Origin: Strongyloides papillosus
Taxonomy: Eukaryota; Nematoda; Chromadorea; Rhabditida; Strongyloididae
Assembly: GCA_005656395.1 (NCBI GenBank)
Contig: SRSI01000020.1
Location: forward strand, 801,230-865,229
Direction of reading: 5' to 3'
Length of the DNA stretch: 64,000 nt
The position numbers were made by a program, and so were the translations under genes. Below the pieces are notes generated by a model. It made no database searches. It saw only the letters and a program-made list of their open reading frames with translations, and was not told where the DNA came from. Of the stretch, positions 1 through 11,662 are shown in pieces (position 1 is the first letter of the stretch; every line of letters begins with the position of its first letter).

Positions 1-1727
1 TCTAGAAATTATATTTATATAAATTTTATTATTAATAATCTTTTTGTTCTTTTAACAATCATAATATAACAAAACAATAAGTTTATACTTTTAGTTGAAT
101 GAATTATCCATTTAGAAAAAGATAAGTTGACATAAAAATAAATGTAAGAGTAGATTATTAAAAGAATAAATTTTAAATATAATCATATATTGTTTTCTTT
201 TTTATACATCCGACAGATATCAAAATACATCATTGCATGATATTTGAATTTCTTGTTATATGTATCAGTTGTTTCTTAAATTTGTATAATAAAATTGAAG
301 ATGTTGTTTTGCCTTCCGAATAATCAAAATATGACTTTTAATAATAATTATGTAAACACATCACGCAAAAAAAAGACACAGATCCGTGTAAAATGTAGTA
401 ATTTGTTTCAACTAATAAAATTTAATTTTTTTGGACTGAGACTTATAAAGTATCTTCCAAGATCATCTTAAAAAATCAAACTTATAAAAGGATAAAAAGT
501 ATTGTGCATTTTTTTCATAGTAAAAAATAAACTTAATACGTTTTAATTTAAAAAAGAGCAAATACTAAAATAATGTTTTTAATTAATAATACTTTGTCTG
601 GTAAAATAATTATTGCTTTTCGGTATTACTGTTATGAAATTTCTAAATTTATTGTTGTTAGTAGATTGTTTAAAATAATGATCTTTGTTAAAACGCTTAC
701 AAATTTACACAAGGTTAACTTCCAATAACGTACTTCATAATTTTTATATTAAGAAAAAATTATATTCTAAGATGGGCATAATATCGTAAAAACTATCAAG
801 AATAAATAAAGTTATATTACTTGAACATGCCAAACATACATATTTTAAAAATAAAAAAAAATTTAATTTTCTAACAGACAGGACATTTTATTATATTTTA
901 TTTTGATTTGTAAAATTTGTCGCTTTTTTATGTGTTAATGTGGTTGAGAATAAAAATAATTTAAAAATCATTCATATGCAAAATTATTTTTAAATTTAAT
1001 TAACGCATCATAGGTCTTTTCTCTTATACATTTATTATTATTTTTGCACTCAAAACAATTAGAATCTCTACTGACTTTTTCAATAACACATTCATCAAAA
1101 GTTGTTTATAAATCTTTCAATGGAGTCTCGTAAAATAACATATCCAATAATTCATGTTTTTTTTAGCTACCTTAAAAATATATTTTAAGTAGAAATAAAG
1201 ATTGTTATTATTTTTATCGGTGTTTTATAATGCCGACAAAAGATGTACGCCCACACCGATCACTGATATTCAGGTACTTTTTAATTAATCAAAGTTTTTT
1301 TTTAAAGTAATATAATATTATAACAAGAATTTTTAGTAAACTTTGATTTTTTTACAGGTTAATAAGTCTATATATTCAATTAGCACTGCATTTACTTTTA
1401 AAGTGTTCTCTAATGAGACATGGTGATATAATATATCTATGTACAAAATAATAATTTTATTTTCGCTAATATTGTAATATATGTTAGATAATGTAAAATA
1501 AAGTAGATATCCAATAAATATTAATAATAAACAGTTTAATATGATCAACTATTTATAACTTTTTTTTTTAATAATTTGATAGAAATTTATCAAATCAAAA
1601 TTACATCTGCCTTGATCACAATATTACACTTTACATAAATATATGTAGTAAAAGAAAAATCATTTTTTAATTGATTAGTTTAAAGCTTCTTTAAATAATT
1701 GGTATATAAAATAATAGAAAAGACATA
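1..1727. other. A+T-rich non-coding stretch
   Basis: No convincing coding, tRNA or repeat signal on either strand. The only open frames are short and low in complexity. It probably contains the upstream region of the secreted-protein gene that starts near 1728-1779. Confidence 0.6.
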
Positions 1728-2516
1728 ATGGCATTATTTTTGATTGGCGCAAAAGAAAGAAATATATATAATATTAAAATGATGAATCATTGCGTTTTTT
1801 TTGCTTTCCTTTTGTTGTTAAGGACAATTTTATCATTTCCTTTATCTGATACTATTAATATAATTGACTCTAATGAGAAAATTGAATTTGAATCAAAAGA
1901 TGAAAATTTATTACCTGTAAATTTTGACAAGAACAATACTATACATAATGTTGAAAAGTAAGGAAAAAAATCTTTATTTTTATAATATATGTACTATCTT
2001 TTTTTTGTTTTTAGAAGTTTAGACATTATTCAAGAAAATATTGAGAAATCTTTACATGATGATAAAGATGACATTGATGGAGGAGGTGAACAAGATATTA
2101 TTAGTGATATAATAATAGAACCAAATTCTATTTTATCTCCTATAACAAATAATGATAGTGATACTCTAACAAATTCATCATTAAGTTTTATAAATGTAAC
2201 ATTAGACGATGAGGGGAATTCTCAATTTTCAAATGATGATGAGACATCGTCAAATGACATTTTTTCGGAAGTTAATTTTAATAACAATATTACAACATCC
2301 ATAGTCCAAACAACACAATCAATTAGTATGTATACAACTGTTGATACTATTCTGTTGAATGTTAATGGCAAAAGAGAATCATGGTGGACAAGGTTTATGG
2401 CTGGAATACGATGTGCATTAAGAGATTGCTCCAAAATCCATGAAATTCTTGGTTTGGACGAAGAAAAAAATGTTAGAGGTATATTTGAAGGGTCATATAT
2501 GAAAAAGATGCTTTAA
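1728..2516 (+). CDS. Small secreted acidic protein, unrecognised
   Basis: Two exons, 1728-1957 and 2015-2516, joined over a 57-nt GT-AG intron; the junction restores one reading frame. From the first ATG it is 243 aa. The second in-frame ATG at 1779 is the better start, because a hydrophobic signal peptide (MMNHCVFFAFLLLL...) follows at once, giving 226 aa. The rest is rich in Asp, Glu, Asn and Ser with several N-glycosylation-type NxS/T sites. The last 60 residues or so are more ordered (a WWTRFMAGIRCALRDC stretch with two cysteines). No family is recognised. Most likely a secreted protein specific to nematodes; function unknown. Confidence 0.72.
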
Positions 2517-3386
2517 TATTATTTATAAACATTGCATTATTATTACAGCACAAAATTAATATTTTTAACTTCTTTTGTTTGATCACCAGATATTATAATA
2601 TGATCAAGTCGAACTTTAATATATCTGATTATAGATCAACTTTAAAAAATTTAACGATTATATTTTTATAAAGTTATATATGCATTGATGTCTTGATATT
2701 TATTTCCATTGTTATTTATAAAAAATGATTGTTATTGCTAAATTTTACATATTTTTAATTGATATCATTTCAATTCTATAACTTATTTAATTTATGTAGA
2801 CAAGTTGTCTTAAAAATTAAATAGTAAATTATTTATTATGTCATTTTATTTGTTTTTTATATTGAATAACTTAAAATTGACATTATAAAAACTTTTTAAT
2901 ATAAAATATTAATTTTCAAAAAAAATTTATTGCAATTATTTTTAAAAATACATAAAGAAAATTTAGACAAATAAAAGCAGTCATTAACAAAACAGTATTA
3001 AAATGAATTTTTATACTTATTTTCAATAAATCAATAACTTTAAAAACAAAGCAATTATTATCATTAACAAAATCTTGTTAAGTACCAAAAAAAGATAATT
3101 TTCTATTATTAAATAAGAAATAAGTAAGTATTGACATTCGTAAGGATAGTATATATAATAATAGTTAGTAATATTTAAGAAAAATAAAAATTTATTTTTG
3201 AACATTTTTGGTTAAAAATTCATTTTTGCTAGAATTTTAATAAACAAATTTTTTAAAAAGTAACTATATAAATGATTTAGCATGGATTTTATAACCCTAA
3301 CAAGTTTGATTAACATAAAACATATAAAAAAAAATTTTTTTAATTTGGTCGCTATTCGTAAGATAATAAATATTCGCCTGGGGCAT
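2517..3386. other. A+T-rich intergenic stretch
   Basis: Lies between the secreted-protein gene and tRNA-Leu. Nothing beyond short low-complexity open frames is visible. Confidence 0.6.
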
Positions 3387-3468
3387 GGCGAGATGGCCGA
3401 GCGGTCTAAGGCGCCAGTTTAAGGCACTGGTATCTTCGGATGCGTGGGTTCGAATCCCACTCTCGTCA
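3387..3468 (+). tRNA. tRNA-Leu (anticodon AAG)
   Basis: 82-nt class II tRNA. The acceptor GGCGAGA pairs with TCTCGTC (one G-U), followed by discriminator A. The anticodon stem CCAGT/ACTGG encloses the loop TTAAGGC, so the anticodon is AAG. It has the long variable arm expected of tRNA-Leu (ATCTTCGGAT region) and a T-arm with stem GTGGG/CCCAC around TTCGAAT. No intron. A T-run follows within about 10 nt as a Pol III terminator. It converges with the ShKT gene, whose stop lies only 24 nt away. Confidence 0.97.
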
Positions 3469-3491
3469 AGAATCTTTTTGGCCCCACAAAC

Positions 3492-3977
3492 TCACTTGCA
3501 CAACCCACAACTCTTGGGACACATGTAATTTCTATAGGACTTCGAGTAAAAGGGGTTATGGCAAAAATCGTTGTTTTTCCATAGTTTACACACTGAATGT
3601 TTATCTTGACAAACGTTCTTCGTAAGTTTTCCCTTCAATATTTTCATACCAATGAAATTATTAAACTTTACGTCAAAATCGTTTTTATAAATTGAATTGA
3701 AAAACTCTTTGTTTGCGTGATATTTTTCATCATTATATCTATTGTCATTTTGTGGAACTTCCATTAAAAATTTTAACGCATTTTTGTATGCTCGAAAATG
3801 GCTTTCTTGTTCATCTCTTGAATTTTCTTTCCCATTGTTATTTAAAGAATTGCTGTGCCTCCTCGAATTGAGATTATAAAGAGGAAAATTACAAAAAACT
3901 GCATCTCCCGAAGGACAAATAGTACTAGCATGATAAATCATTAGAAATAAAGAAAATAATATCGTAAAAAAAGTCAT
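3492..3977 (-). CDS. Secreted ShKT-domain protein
   Basis: 161-aa single-exon protein. An N-terminal signal peptide (MTFFTILFSLFLMIYHAS) is followed by a charged Asn/Lys-rich middle. The last 40 residues or so form an ShKT (ShK-like, SXC) domain with six cysteines, ending C-PKS-C-GL-C-K. ShKT domains are common in nematode secreted and cuticular proteins and in secreted enzymes; the fold is shared with a sea-anemone potassium-channel blocker, but the domain alone does not show such activity. Two extra cysteines (ICPSG and VFCNF) lie just after the signal peptide. Role unknown; secretion is well supported. Confidence 0.82.
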   Translation of the reverse strand: MTFFTILFSLFLMIYHASTICPSGDAVFCNFPLYNLNSRRHSNSLNNNGKENSRDEQESHFRAYKNALKFLMEVPQNDNRYNDEKYHANKEFFNSIYKNDFDVKFNNFIGMKILKGKLTKNVCQDKHSVCKLWKNNDFCHNPFYSKSYRNYMCPKSCGLCK

Positions 3978-4275
3978 GTCAATTGAAGCTAAATGGATAA
4001 ATATTAGTTCAATGTTTCTTTGGAGCGATAATTATACTTTAAATAATTTCAGATACTATTATATCAATTACACTTGTAGTATCATAGTTGCATTACTAAA
4101 GAATATATACTATAAACACAAAAGACAGGAGAAAAGAATTATTGTAATGATAATCACGACTTCGTAATGGAGATAATTTTACAGATAAACCAAAACAAAA
4201 AGAGAATGGTACTTTATTTTTAAACGAAATGACGCTTAAATTCCCACAAAATAATCTTATCATAGATATTATAAA

Positions 4276-7200
4276 TTAAAATTTCTGAGCAATCAAAAAC
4301 TGATTAATAGAAGGTCCGTTACGCTTCAAAAGTTGGTAGTTGTTACGCATCTTTTCGGTCGTTTGTCTTATTGGGCGATCAAGAGTAGTTTGAGTTACAG
4401 AATCAGTATTGCATTTAAAGAAATTTTCAAAGTCAGTAGCCATTGATTCAGAAGCGATAGCTTCTGCTGAAAGTTTAAGACACCTTTGGAAAAGAGAACT
4501 ATTAGCATTTCCGAATTTTTTAAAAAGTAACACCATATTATTTAAGAAGTATTTGTATATGAAATCTTGCCCAACTTTGTTTGAGGAAGCTCCAGCAAAA
4601 AGAATCATAAGATCTTGTGAACGAATCTTATTCTTTACGAATCCATAATCAAAAACAGATTCAAGCAAAGCGGTATCTCTAGTTTGAGCCATACCTAATA
4701 TACAACTTCTTTCAACCTCAGAAAAGTTGATTGTTTCAAAAATATTTTGAAGTTGTTCGATTCCTGCAGTTCCGTCTTCTCTTCCAATTACACCATAAAT
4801 AGTACTTCTTAAATTTGGATCAATGTTCGTCTTGTTTTTGTAATGATCATAGAATTTTTCTCTCGCAGCATCGATGGTTGGTTTATGGCCAGCTAAAGCT
4901 AATCTATTAAGAACGAGTCCTCTAAGTTGAGAAACTCTTCCATCCTCATCTTTTTTAGCCTCCCATCCAAGTTTCGCGGCGAGTGGTTCCAAATTTTTAA
5001 TTACAAATGAATTAAAACGACCCACAACATCAGTATCTTCAAATCTAGCCAATACATTTGAAAGAGCTCCAATGCCAGCATCAAGTGTACTACGGACAAC
5101 ATAATCATCCTCATTAATCGATGCTTCAAACAATTTTACGAAATGGGTTCCATCTAATTTTCCAGCTTTTACCAAAGCAAACATATCGTTAGCTATTCCA
5201 AATCTATCCAAAACTGAAAGGGTTTCATCACGAACAGCGTCGATAAGACTGTTTAGCATATCATCAGCATACTCAACTCTATAAAATCCTGTTGTTCCAG
5301 TATTAAGTTTAACCCATTCACATGGGTCAACATCTTCAATAGTGAACGTCTCCGTTGCCTTAGTCATGAGGAATTTGTATTTTGGCTGATCCTTTGATGA
5401 TTTAGTAGAAATTGATATAGGAATATGCCATATTTGTGGAGATTCACTTTCACCACCATCAGCAATAAATCTCTTTTGAGATAATGTTAAAACTCTTTTG
5501 TTTCCTTCAATAGTTTGGCTTACAGACACAAGTGGGAATCCGATTTGTTTGGTCCATGTATCCATCATTTGTTGAATATTTTGGCCAGAGGCTTCTGACA
5601 AGGCATTCCAAAGATCCATAGTAACTGTATTACTATATTGATGCTTTTTAATATAATTACGAAGCGCCTTTTGGAAAGTTGGTTCACCCAAATGACTGTA
5701 CAACATTCTTAATACAGAATTAGATTTTTGATATGTAATAGCATCATATATCTCCTCAAGTTCGGATGGGTTATCAATTGGTACTTCTATTGGATGAGAA
5801 GATCTAAGAGAATCTAATGAAAAACCAGATGTTACCTCCTCATTTAAAAATTGTTGCCAAATATTAAATTCAGGATAGTTTGCACCAACCATAACATATT
5901 CCATGAATGAAGCAAATCCTTCTTTAAGCCATAATTGATTCCACCATGCGTGTGTAACAACATTACCAAACCATTGATGGGCAATTTCGTGAGCAATAAC
6001 TAAAGCTATGTAGCTTTTCTGCTTAACAGAAGTTTTTGATGGATCCATAAGAAGAGCAACTTCACGGAATGTCAAAAGTCCAGTGTTTTCCATAGCACCC
6101 ATAGAAAAGTCAGGTATGGCTATCATGTCCATCTTCGAAACTGGATAGTTGAAGTCAAACCACTCGTTGAAGTAATTCAAAGCTTTGATTCCAACTTCTA
6201 AAGCGAAACGACCTTGATCTTTCTTTCCCGGAATTGTATAAACTCGTACAATTGTACCATTATTGCTTTTACCCTACAGAAAAAATAATATAATACTACG
6301 GAAAAGATAACCTACCTCGATGTAATCAAAATTACCGACTACAAAAGCAACTAAATAGGCAGACATATTAATTGTAGGAGCAAACTCAACAAGTTTTGTT
6401 CCGTCACCCATGTCTTTTGTTGATACTACTTCCATGTTTGAGAGAGCAGTAAGAGAACTGTCGACTTGGAGACTAATGTCAAATATAGCCCTATAGATAG
6501 GTTCGTCAAAACATGGGAAACTTTTTCTAGCATAAGTGCTTTCAAATTGTGTTGATACCATGTAATTCTCTTTTGATGTTGAAGTTTTATATGTTGACCG
6601 ATAAAAACCAGTCATTTTATCATTATGAGTACCAGTAAAAGTTATATGTAACTTAATTTCCTGAGGCTCAATGTATTCAGGGAAATTAACTTTAATCATT
6701 TCTAGTGTGTTATCATAAGTATGATCAATATTTTCAATTGTATTACCATTAGAAAGTCTAACAGAAATAGCATGAATATCGAGCTCATTACTATGGAGTT
6801 TCAAAAAGTTTGTACGTTCAGACACAGAAATTGTTATTGTTTCCTCACCATCAAATTTGAAAGTCTTTAAATTTGGTTTTAAAAAAATCTTATAATGTGA
6901 GGGTTTAGCAAAAGTTGGCAATCTCTCAAACTTCTGAGAAGTTGCAACAGAGGATGAATCGTTACTGGTTAGACACATAGTGCTCAATGAACGTTCTGAA
7001 AATAAATAAAATTAAAATACTGTATAACAAAAATTTAAATAACCAATGTCATGAAAATTGCCGACCGACGCCTTTAATACGCTGTCCACAAAAGGTTTTT
7101 GATCAATTTTAGATAACGTATGATAAGGGAAGCAAGGAGTGACACCACCGTTTTTTTTTCTATTCATCACTAAATAAAAAATAAAAAAAGATCAAAAGCG

Positions 7201-8120
7201 TGTTAATTCATAAAGAAATATGAGGCGATATCTTTTATCAACTAATTTTTTGGTGAATTGTAATTATATTCAAAAAATTTGTCATTTACAAAACTAAAAA
7301 ATTGTAATAAAGTGAGTACTATAAAATGATGAAATATCTGTAATAATTAATAACCAAACTATAAAAATAAGATAAGATTTGACAAACAGTAGATAAATTC
7401 AATGATAATAATAAAGCCATTTTTGCAGTCGATCAAAATAAAAGATAAAATAGTGGACTAAAAAACGATGACGGCAGCACTTGAGACGCCAAAAAACGAC
7501 ATTGCAGCACGCTGTTCCAAAAAATGGTTAAAAAAATTCTCAGTAGGATAGGCAAAACAAATATACCGTAACAGATATTTACATATAGTATAAATGGTCT
7601 CTGACTTCATATTACTACTATGATTGAACTAAACTAAAAAAATATGCTATCAACAAATCAAAGGCAATCTCCTAAGAAATTAGCATAAAAACCAAATGGA
7701 ATTTTTTCTTATTGAAAAACATGTAAAATTCATACCTTTAAAATAAGACTTTAATTTACTTCCATCAACAAGAAGATTACTACATTCTTCATTTTCTTCT
7801 CGTTTAAAAATTGAAGGTGCAGCTGATGCAGCAATTGCGAGATAGATACATATAGTAGAAAAAATAAAATACATTTTCGTAAAATATGAAAAAATGGGCA
7901 AAATATCGGTACTTAAATATGACTAAAATTAACATCTACAAGGTTTTTTTTAGAACAAAATTTGATTACTACTCATAAAAATATAAATAATCTTTTTCTA
8001 AAAGTATGTATTGTATATTTACACTATCTCCATGATAATGGTATTTAACTTTTATAAATAATCGCCTCATATATCTTTAAAAATAAAGATAAATCACTTA
8101 CAGAGAGAGTCATTTGTCAT
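4276..8120 (-). CDS. pam-1: Puromycin-sensitive-type M1 aminopeptidase (PAM-1 like)
   Basis: Zinc metallopeptidase of the M1 family that trims N-terminal residues from peptides. The core model has exons 7044-7167, 6316-6995 and 4276-6273, giving 933 aa, as expected for PSA/PAM-1 (about 880-950). Residues 327-331 are GAMEN, the exopeptidase motif. The zinc site is HEIAH at 363-367 with the distal Glu at 386 (LWLKEGFA). Introns are 6274-6315 (42 nt) and 6996-7043 (48 nt, weak donor GTTATT). An upstream mini-exon 8102-8120 spliced to 7169 adds MTNDSLL in frame and would give 940 aa. A separate signal-peptide exon at 7736-7901 is also phase-compatible with 6995 (own entry). The ShKT gene lies downstream on the same strand, about 300 nt away. 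In C. elegans, PAM-1 acts in meiotic exit and embryo polarity. Enzyme assignment is very sure; the 5' end is uncertain. Confidence 0.93.
7736..7901 (-). CDS. Candidate alternative first exon with signal peptide
   Basis: Open frame starting at 7901 (or an internal Met ten codons in) that encodes a clear signal peptide, MYFIFSTICIYLAIAASA, then about 30 polar residues up to a GTATGA donor at 7735. The exon ends in phase 1. That matches the aminopeptidase exon starting at 6995, so splicing the two would give a secreted or ER-routed aminopeptidase. If it is instead a separate gene, the nearest downstream acceptors lead to a stop within a few codons, giving a peptide of about 60 aa. Which is right cannot be decided from the sequence. 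Confidence 0.4.
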
Positions 8121-8893
8121 TGAAGAGAATCTACTCCATGTATGCCTTCTTAAATATATTCTTTTAGATAAAAAAAGACATCTGCAAGGGAGCATGATGA
8201 TATTTTAGCTAAAAAATAAACAATCAAAATTTTCATGAAATTTTGTATAGCATTAATCATTGTTAAAATAATAATATCATGATGATTATGTTTAATGTTA
8301 AACAAATAATAATTGAAATAATCAAACAAAAAGCGTATTTTTTCAGACAAAACAAAAATTAACATTATGTTTTGCTAACTACTTGTTACATAAAAAATAT
8401 TAAAACAAATAAAAAACAGTTCACTTCAGAAAAATATGAAAAATATTTTCAACTTATTAATAACTCATTTTTAGTAAAATAAAAAATCAGTAAAAATAAT
8501 TTCTAAAAGCAGATACTTCTCACCAATGACAATACAGACGATAGTCATTTAATAAATTTTTGAAGTTACATTGTAAAAAATTTGTATTGTAATCTGTAAA
8601 CACCTTATCACGCTCAAGATTTTCTGTTTGAATAATTGCGGTTATGATAAGTTTTACTCTGTCGAATATTTTTACTGTAGAAAAATTTATTTTGAACTGT
8701 TGTATTAATAATTTGGCATGTTGATTGATAAAATTAACTTTGATATGTGTATTTTTTTATGTAAGTAAATAATATATTATGATATGATTAAATTTGGTAT
8801 TTAATATGGGATAAAAAGATTTTATTTACATATAACTTTTCTATTGCATAGTGAAGTAAAAATTTAATATAAAAGTTAGTTGAATATCTTATT
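8121..8893. other. Intergenic stretch between divergent genes
   Basis: Shared upstream region of the aminopeptidase (minus) and BBS8 (plus). No coding signal; the only open frame (8150-8365, minus) looks random. The BBS8 X-box lies at its right edge. Confidence 0.6.
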
Positions 8894-8907
8894 GTTGCCA
8901 TAGAAAC
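8894..8907 (+). promoter_or_regulatory. X-box (RFX/DAF-19 site) of BBS8
   Basis: The 14-mer GTTGCCATAGAAAC fits the X-box consensus RYYNYY-WW-RRNRAC at every position. It ends 47 nt before the BBS8 start codon. In C. elegans the RFX factor DAF-19 uses such sites, usually within about 150 bp of the ATG, to switch on ciliary genes. Confidence 0.88.
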
Positions 8908-8954
8908 TTTAATAAATTGTATTAAAAAGGTTATTGAAATTTCCAAGATTTTTA

Positions 8955-10487
8955 ATGTCTATTAATACTACAATAGATCCTTTCTATAAGGCTTTAGTAC
9001 TCTTTAAGACTAATAAAATTCAAGAATGTCATAAAGTATGTAATAGTATTTTGGAAAAGAACCCACTAGATCAAGCAGTATGGTCATTAAAATTGGGATG
9101 TTTTACTGAGGAGACATACATAGATGAACTAGAAAATGACGAAATTGGAATGGTGGATATTTTTATGGATGATAATGTTATTTCTAAGGATGCTAGACCT
9201 GGAACTTCTTTTAATAGACCGTTAACTACGGCTTCAGGTACGTCAAGTCAAGTCATAAGACCAAGGACAACAGCTGGAAGGCCTATTAGTGGAGTTGTCA
9301 GACCACAAACTATAGCTAGACCTGGTACTATGGAAAAAGCTTTACGGTCTTCAAGAACTTCTAAATCTTCAAGACCTGTCTCTTCAAGTAGTGTAAGACA
9401 GTTAAGATTAGGGACAGCTTCAATGATAGCTCAAAAAGAAGGACCATTTATTAATTTGGCAAGACTTAATATTGATAAATATGCTTCTGACAATAGTGTT
9501 AACAAATATTTATTTGAATATGTATTTTATCATGAAGGTGATATGAAGATAGCTCATCAAATTGCAGCAACAGCAACAAAAGTAAATGAATATGAAGATT
9601 GGTATTGGAAAAATGCTTTGGGAAAAGTTTATTTTAAACTTGGAATGTTTAAAGATTCAGAAAAGCAATTTATGTCGTCATTAAAAAATTTTAAAAATGT
9701 TGAAACATTTGCTTATATAGCAAAAGTTTACACAAGATTGGATCAACCTAACACTGCGATTGATCATCTAAGATATGGATTACAAATTTTTAGAGATGAT
9801 GTAACACTTCAAACACATCTAGCTAGAATATATGAACAATTAGGACATATTAAGCAAAGTATAACAATATATTCAGATCTTCTTCGATTAGATGCAAGTA
9901 ATATTGAAGCAATTGCATGTCTTGGAACACATGCATATTATAATGAACAACCAGAGCAAGCTCTTGGATATTACAGAAGAATCCTTCAAATGGGAGTAAA
10001 TAATGCAACATTATTTATGAATCTTGGATTGTGTTGTTTTGCTTCACAGCAACTTGATTTAGCAATTGCTTGTATTGAGAAATCACTCTACCTCGCTACA
10101 GATGATATTCAAGCTGATATTTGGTATAATGTTGGCTACATTGCAATTTCAAACGGTGACCAAATATCTGCTGCTAGATGTTATAGACTAGCTATAGCAC
10201 ATAACCCTGACCATGCAGAAAGTTACAATAATCTTGGAGTTATATTTATGAAACAACAAAAATATGATAAGGCGAGACATTTTTTTAAAACAGCCATTAC
10301 AAAGAATGAATTTCTTTATGAGCCACATTTCAATTTAGCTTTTATCTACCATGAAACTGGAGAATTGATTCAAGCATACAAATATGCTTCAAGTTGTCTA
10401 GAAATTTTCCCGACATATGCTTATGCTCTACAACTTAAAGAAAAAATAAGCGAGATTATACAAACAACGAATAATTCATTTCATTAA
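8955..10487 (+). CDS. bbs-8: BBS8 / TTC8, BBSome TPR subunit
   Basis: Single-exon 510-aa protein. The ATG at 8955 is the first in this frame after the X-box. Residues 1-60 match the BBS8 N-terminus (DPFYKALVLFKTNKIQEC). They are followed by the typical Arg/Pro/Thr/Ser-rich linker with repeated RPGT/RPxT motifs, roughly 80-140. From about residue 200 to the end is an array of TPR repeats (for example AESYNNLGVIFMKQQKYDKA). Human TTC8 is of similar length (about 515-540 aa). BBS8 is part of the BBSome, the coat that moves membrane proteins through cilia; in nematodes it acts in sensory neurons. The X-box agrees with this. Identification is firm. Confidence 0.95.
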   Translation: MSINTTIDPFYKALVLFKTNKIQECHKVCNSILEKNPLDQAVWSLKLGCFTEETYIDELENDEIGMVDIFMDDNVISKDARPGTSFNRPLTTASGTSSQVIRPRTTAGRPISGVVRPQTIARPGTMEKALRSSRTSKSSRPVSSSSVRQLRLGTASMIAQKEGPFINLARLNIDKYASDNSVNKYLFEYVFYHEGDMKIAHQIAATATKVNEYEDWYWKNALGKVYFKLGMFKDSEKQFMSSLKNFKNVETFAYIAKVYTRLDQPNTAIDHLRYGLQIFRDDVTLQTHLARIYEQLGHIKQSITIYSDLLRLDASNIEAIACLGTHAYYNEQPEQALGYYRRILQMGVNNATLFMNLGLCCFASQQLDLAIACIEKSLYLATDDIQADIWYNVGYIAISNGDQISAARCYRLAIAHNPDHAESYNNLGVIFMKQQKYDKARHFFKTAITKNEFLYEPHFNLAFIYHETGELIQAYKYASSCLEIFPTYAYALQLKEKISEIIQTTNNSFH

Positions 10488-10543
10488 AATAACAATTAAC
10501 AATACATAACAAAAAAGCAATAAAAAAATAAAAGATATAGTAT

Positions 10544-11522
10544 TTACATATTTTTCTTTTCCTTCTCTCTTTTCTTCTCCTCTTCCGCTTTAGCCTCTTC
10601 GAGTTCTTGCTCCTCATCATCATTTAATGACAAAATTTGTCTGTGACGTGAACTCCTCATGTATGGCCTCAAAACCCATTCTGTTTTAGCTGCTGTCATA
10701 TTATCAAGAGTACCCAATTTAATGGAGTATGGTTTCATTTCAAAACGTGGACCAACCTCTGTCAACTCTATTTCACCTTTTGCTCCTTTAGTATAATTGT
10801 GATGGCGAAAAGATATATAATCATCTGAATTCGAAAAAGTTATAATTCTCTTCGAATCAGATTTTGGCACGGGAAAAAGATGTTTTAAAATTGATGTAAC
10901 ACGTTTTCCTATTGTTGAATTCATTTTATTAAATATAAGATGTGGATATTGCTCCGATACCTTGATTGCATCCGGAATGTCATGTCGAAGAACTACATTA
11001 CAAATATTAAAGAAACATGTTGGTCCATATGGTAAATGAGATACAACTAAGCCATCGGGAACACCTCTTGTTTCTGAAAGAACAATTACATCTGTGACAT
11101 CATTTACACGACAAGCCTGGATTAAATTTTTAATATCGTAACCACCTCTGTTAATTCTCTGAGCATTTGGAAACATTAGGCGCATTTCCTAGAAACAATT
11201 CTATATAAAATTATACAAAAACATGACTTACAGCAGCAAATTGTTTTAATTTCGAAGAAGGATCTCTCGAAGTTGTTACAACAACTTTCGGATCTGTAAC
11301 ACCAGCCCATCTATATTCATCGTCCAATGCATTATCCTCATCTCCCCACTCAATATCTTTTATTAAATCGACAGCTTCATCTTTTAAATCAGTAGGAATA
11401 CGTGTGTTGTTCTGGAGTGCTTGTCGAACACGTTCTCTTTTCGATTCCAAAGCTTTGTGTTTTTCTTCAGTACTTTTCCTCAAAACATATTCACGACGAA
11501 GACGAGCTTCACGTCGAAGCAT
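10544..11522 (-). CDS. imp-4: IMP4, U3 snoRNP Brix-domain protein
   Basis: Two exons, 11232-11522 and 10544-11188, with a 43-nt phase-0 intron; 311 aa (human IMP4 has 291). The first 60 residues are a basic coiled segment starting MLRREARLRREYVLRK. The Brix domain follows (TTSRDPSSKLKQFA, MRLMFPNAQRINRG, VVSHLPYGPTCFFN, MTAAKTEWVLRPYM). The C-terminus is a charged Glu/Lys tail. IMP4 belongs to the small-subunit processome and helps U3 snoRNA pair with pre-rRNA for 18S maturation in the nucleolus. It lies 140 nt downstream of PUS1 on the same strand, close enough for co-transcription, though no clear trans-splice acceptor is seen just before its ATG. Confidence 0.95.
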
Positions 11523-11662
11523 AGCGTAAATAAAATATATACAGTTATAAATTTAAATTCAAAAACACTTCCCCAAAATATAAAATAATAAATGGAAAAT
11601 CGTTGTAAGAAAAAATAATTTTTGTATAAAAAATCAACAGTTAAAAATACATACAAAAAAAA

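Noticed and set aside
3976..4167. Plus-strand open frame overlapping the ShKT start
   Set aside because: No coding features; it opens by chance opposite the ShKT upstream region.
7736..7901. Certain secreted aminopeptidase isoform
   Set aside because: Phase fits, but a chance fit is one in three and a separate small gene is possible, so it is listed only as a candidate.
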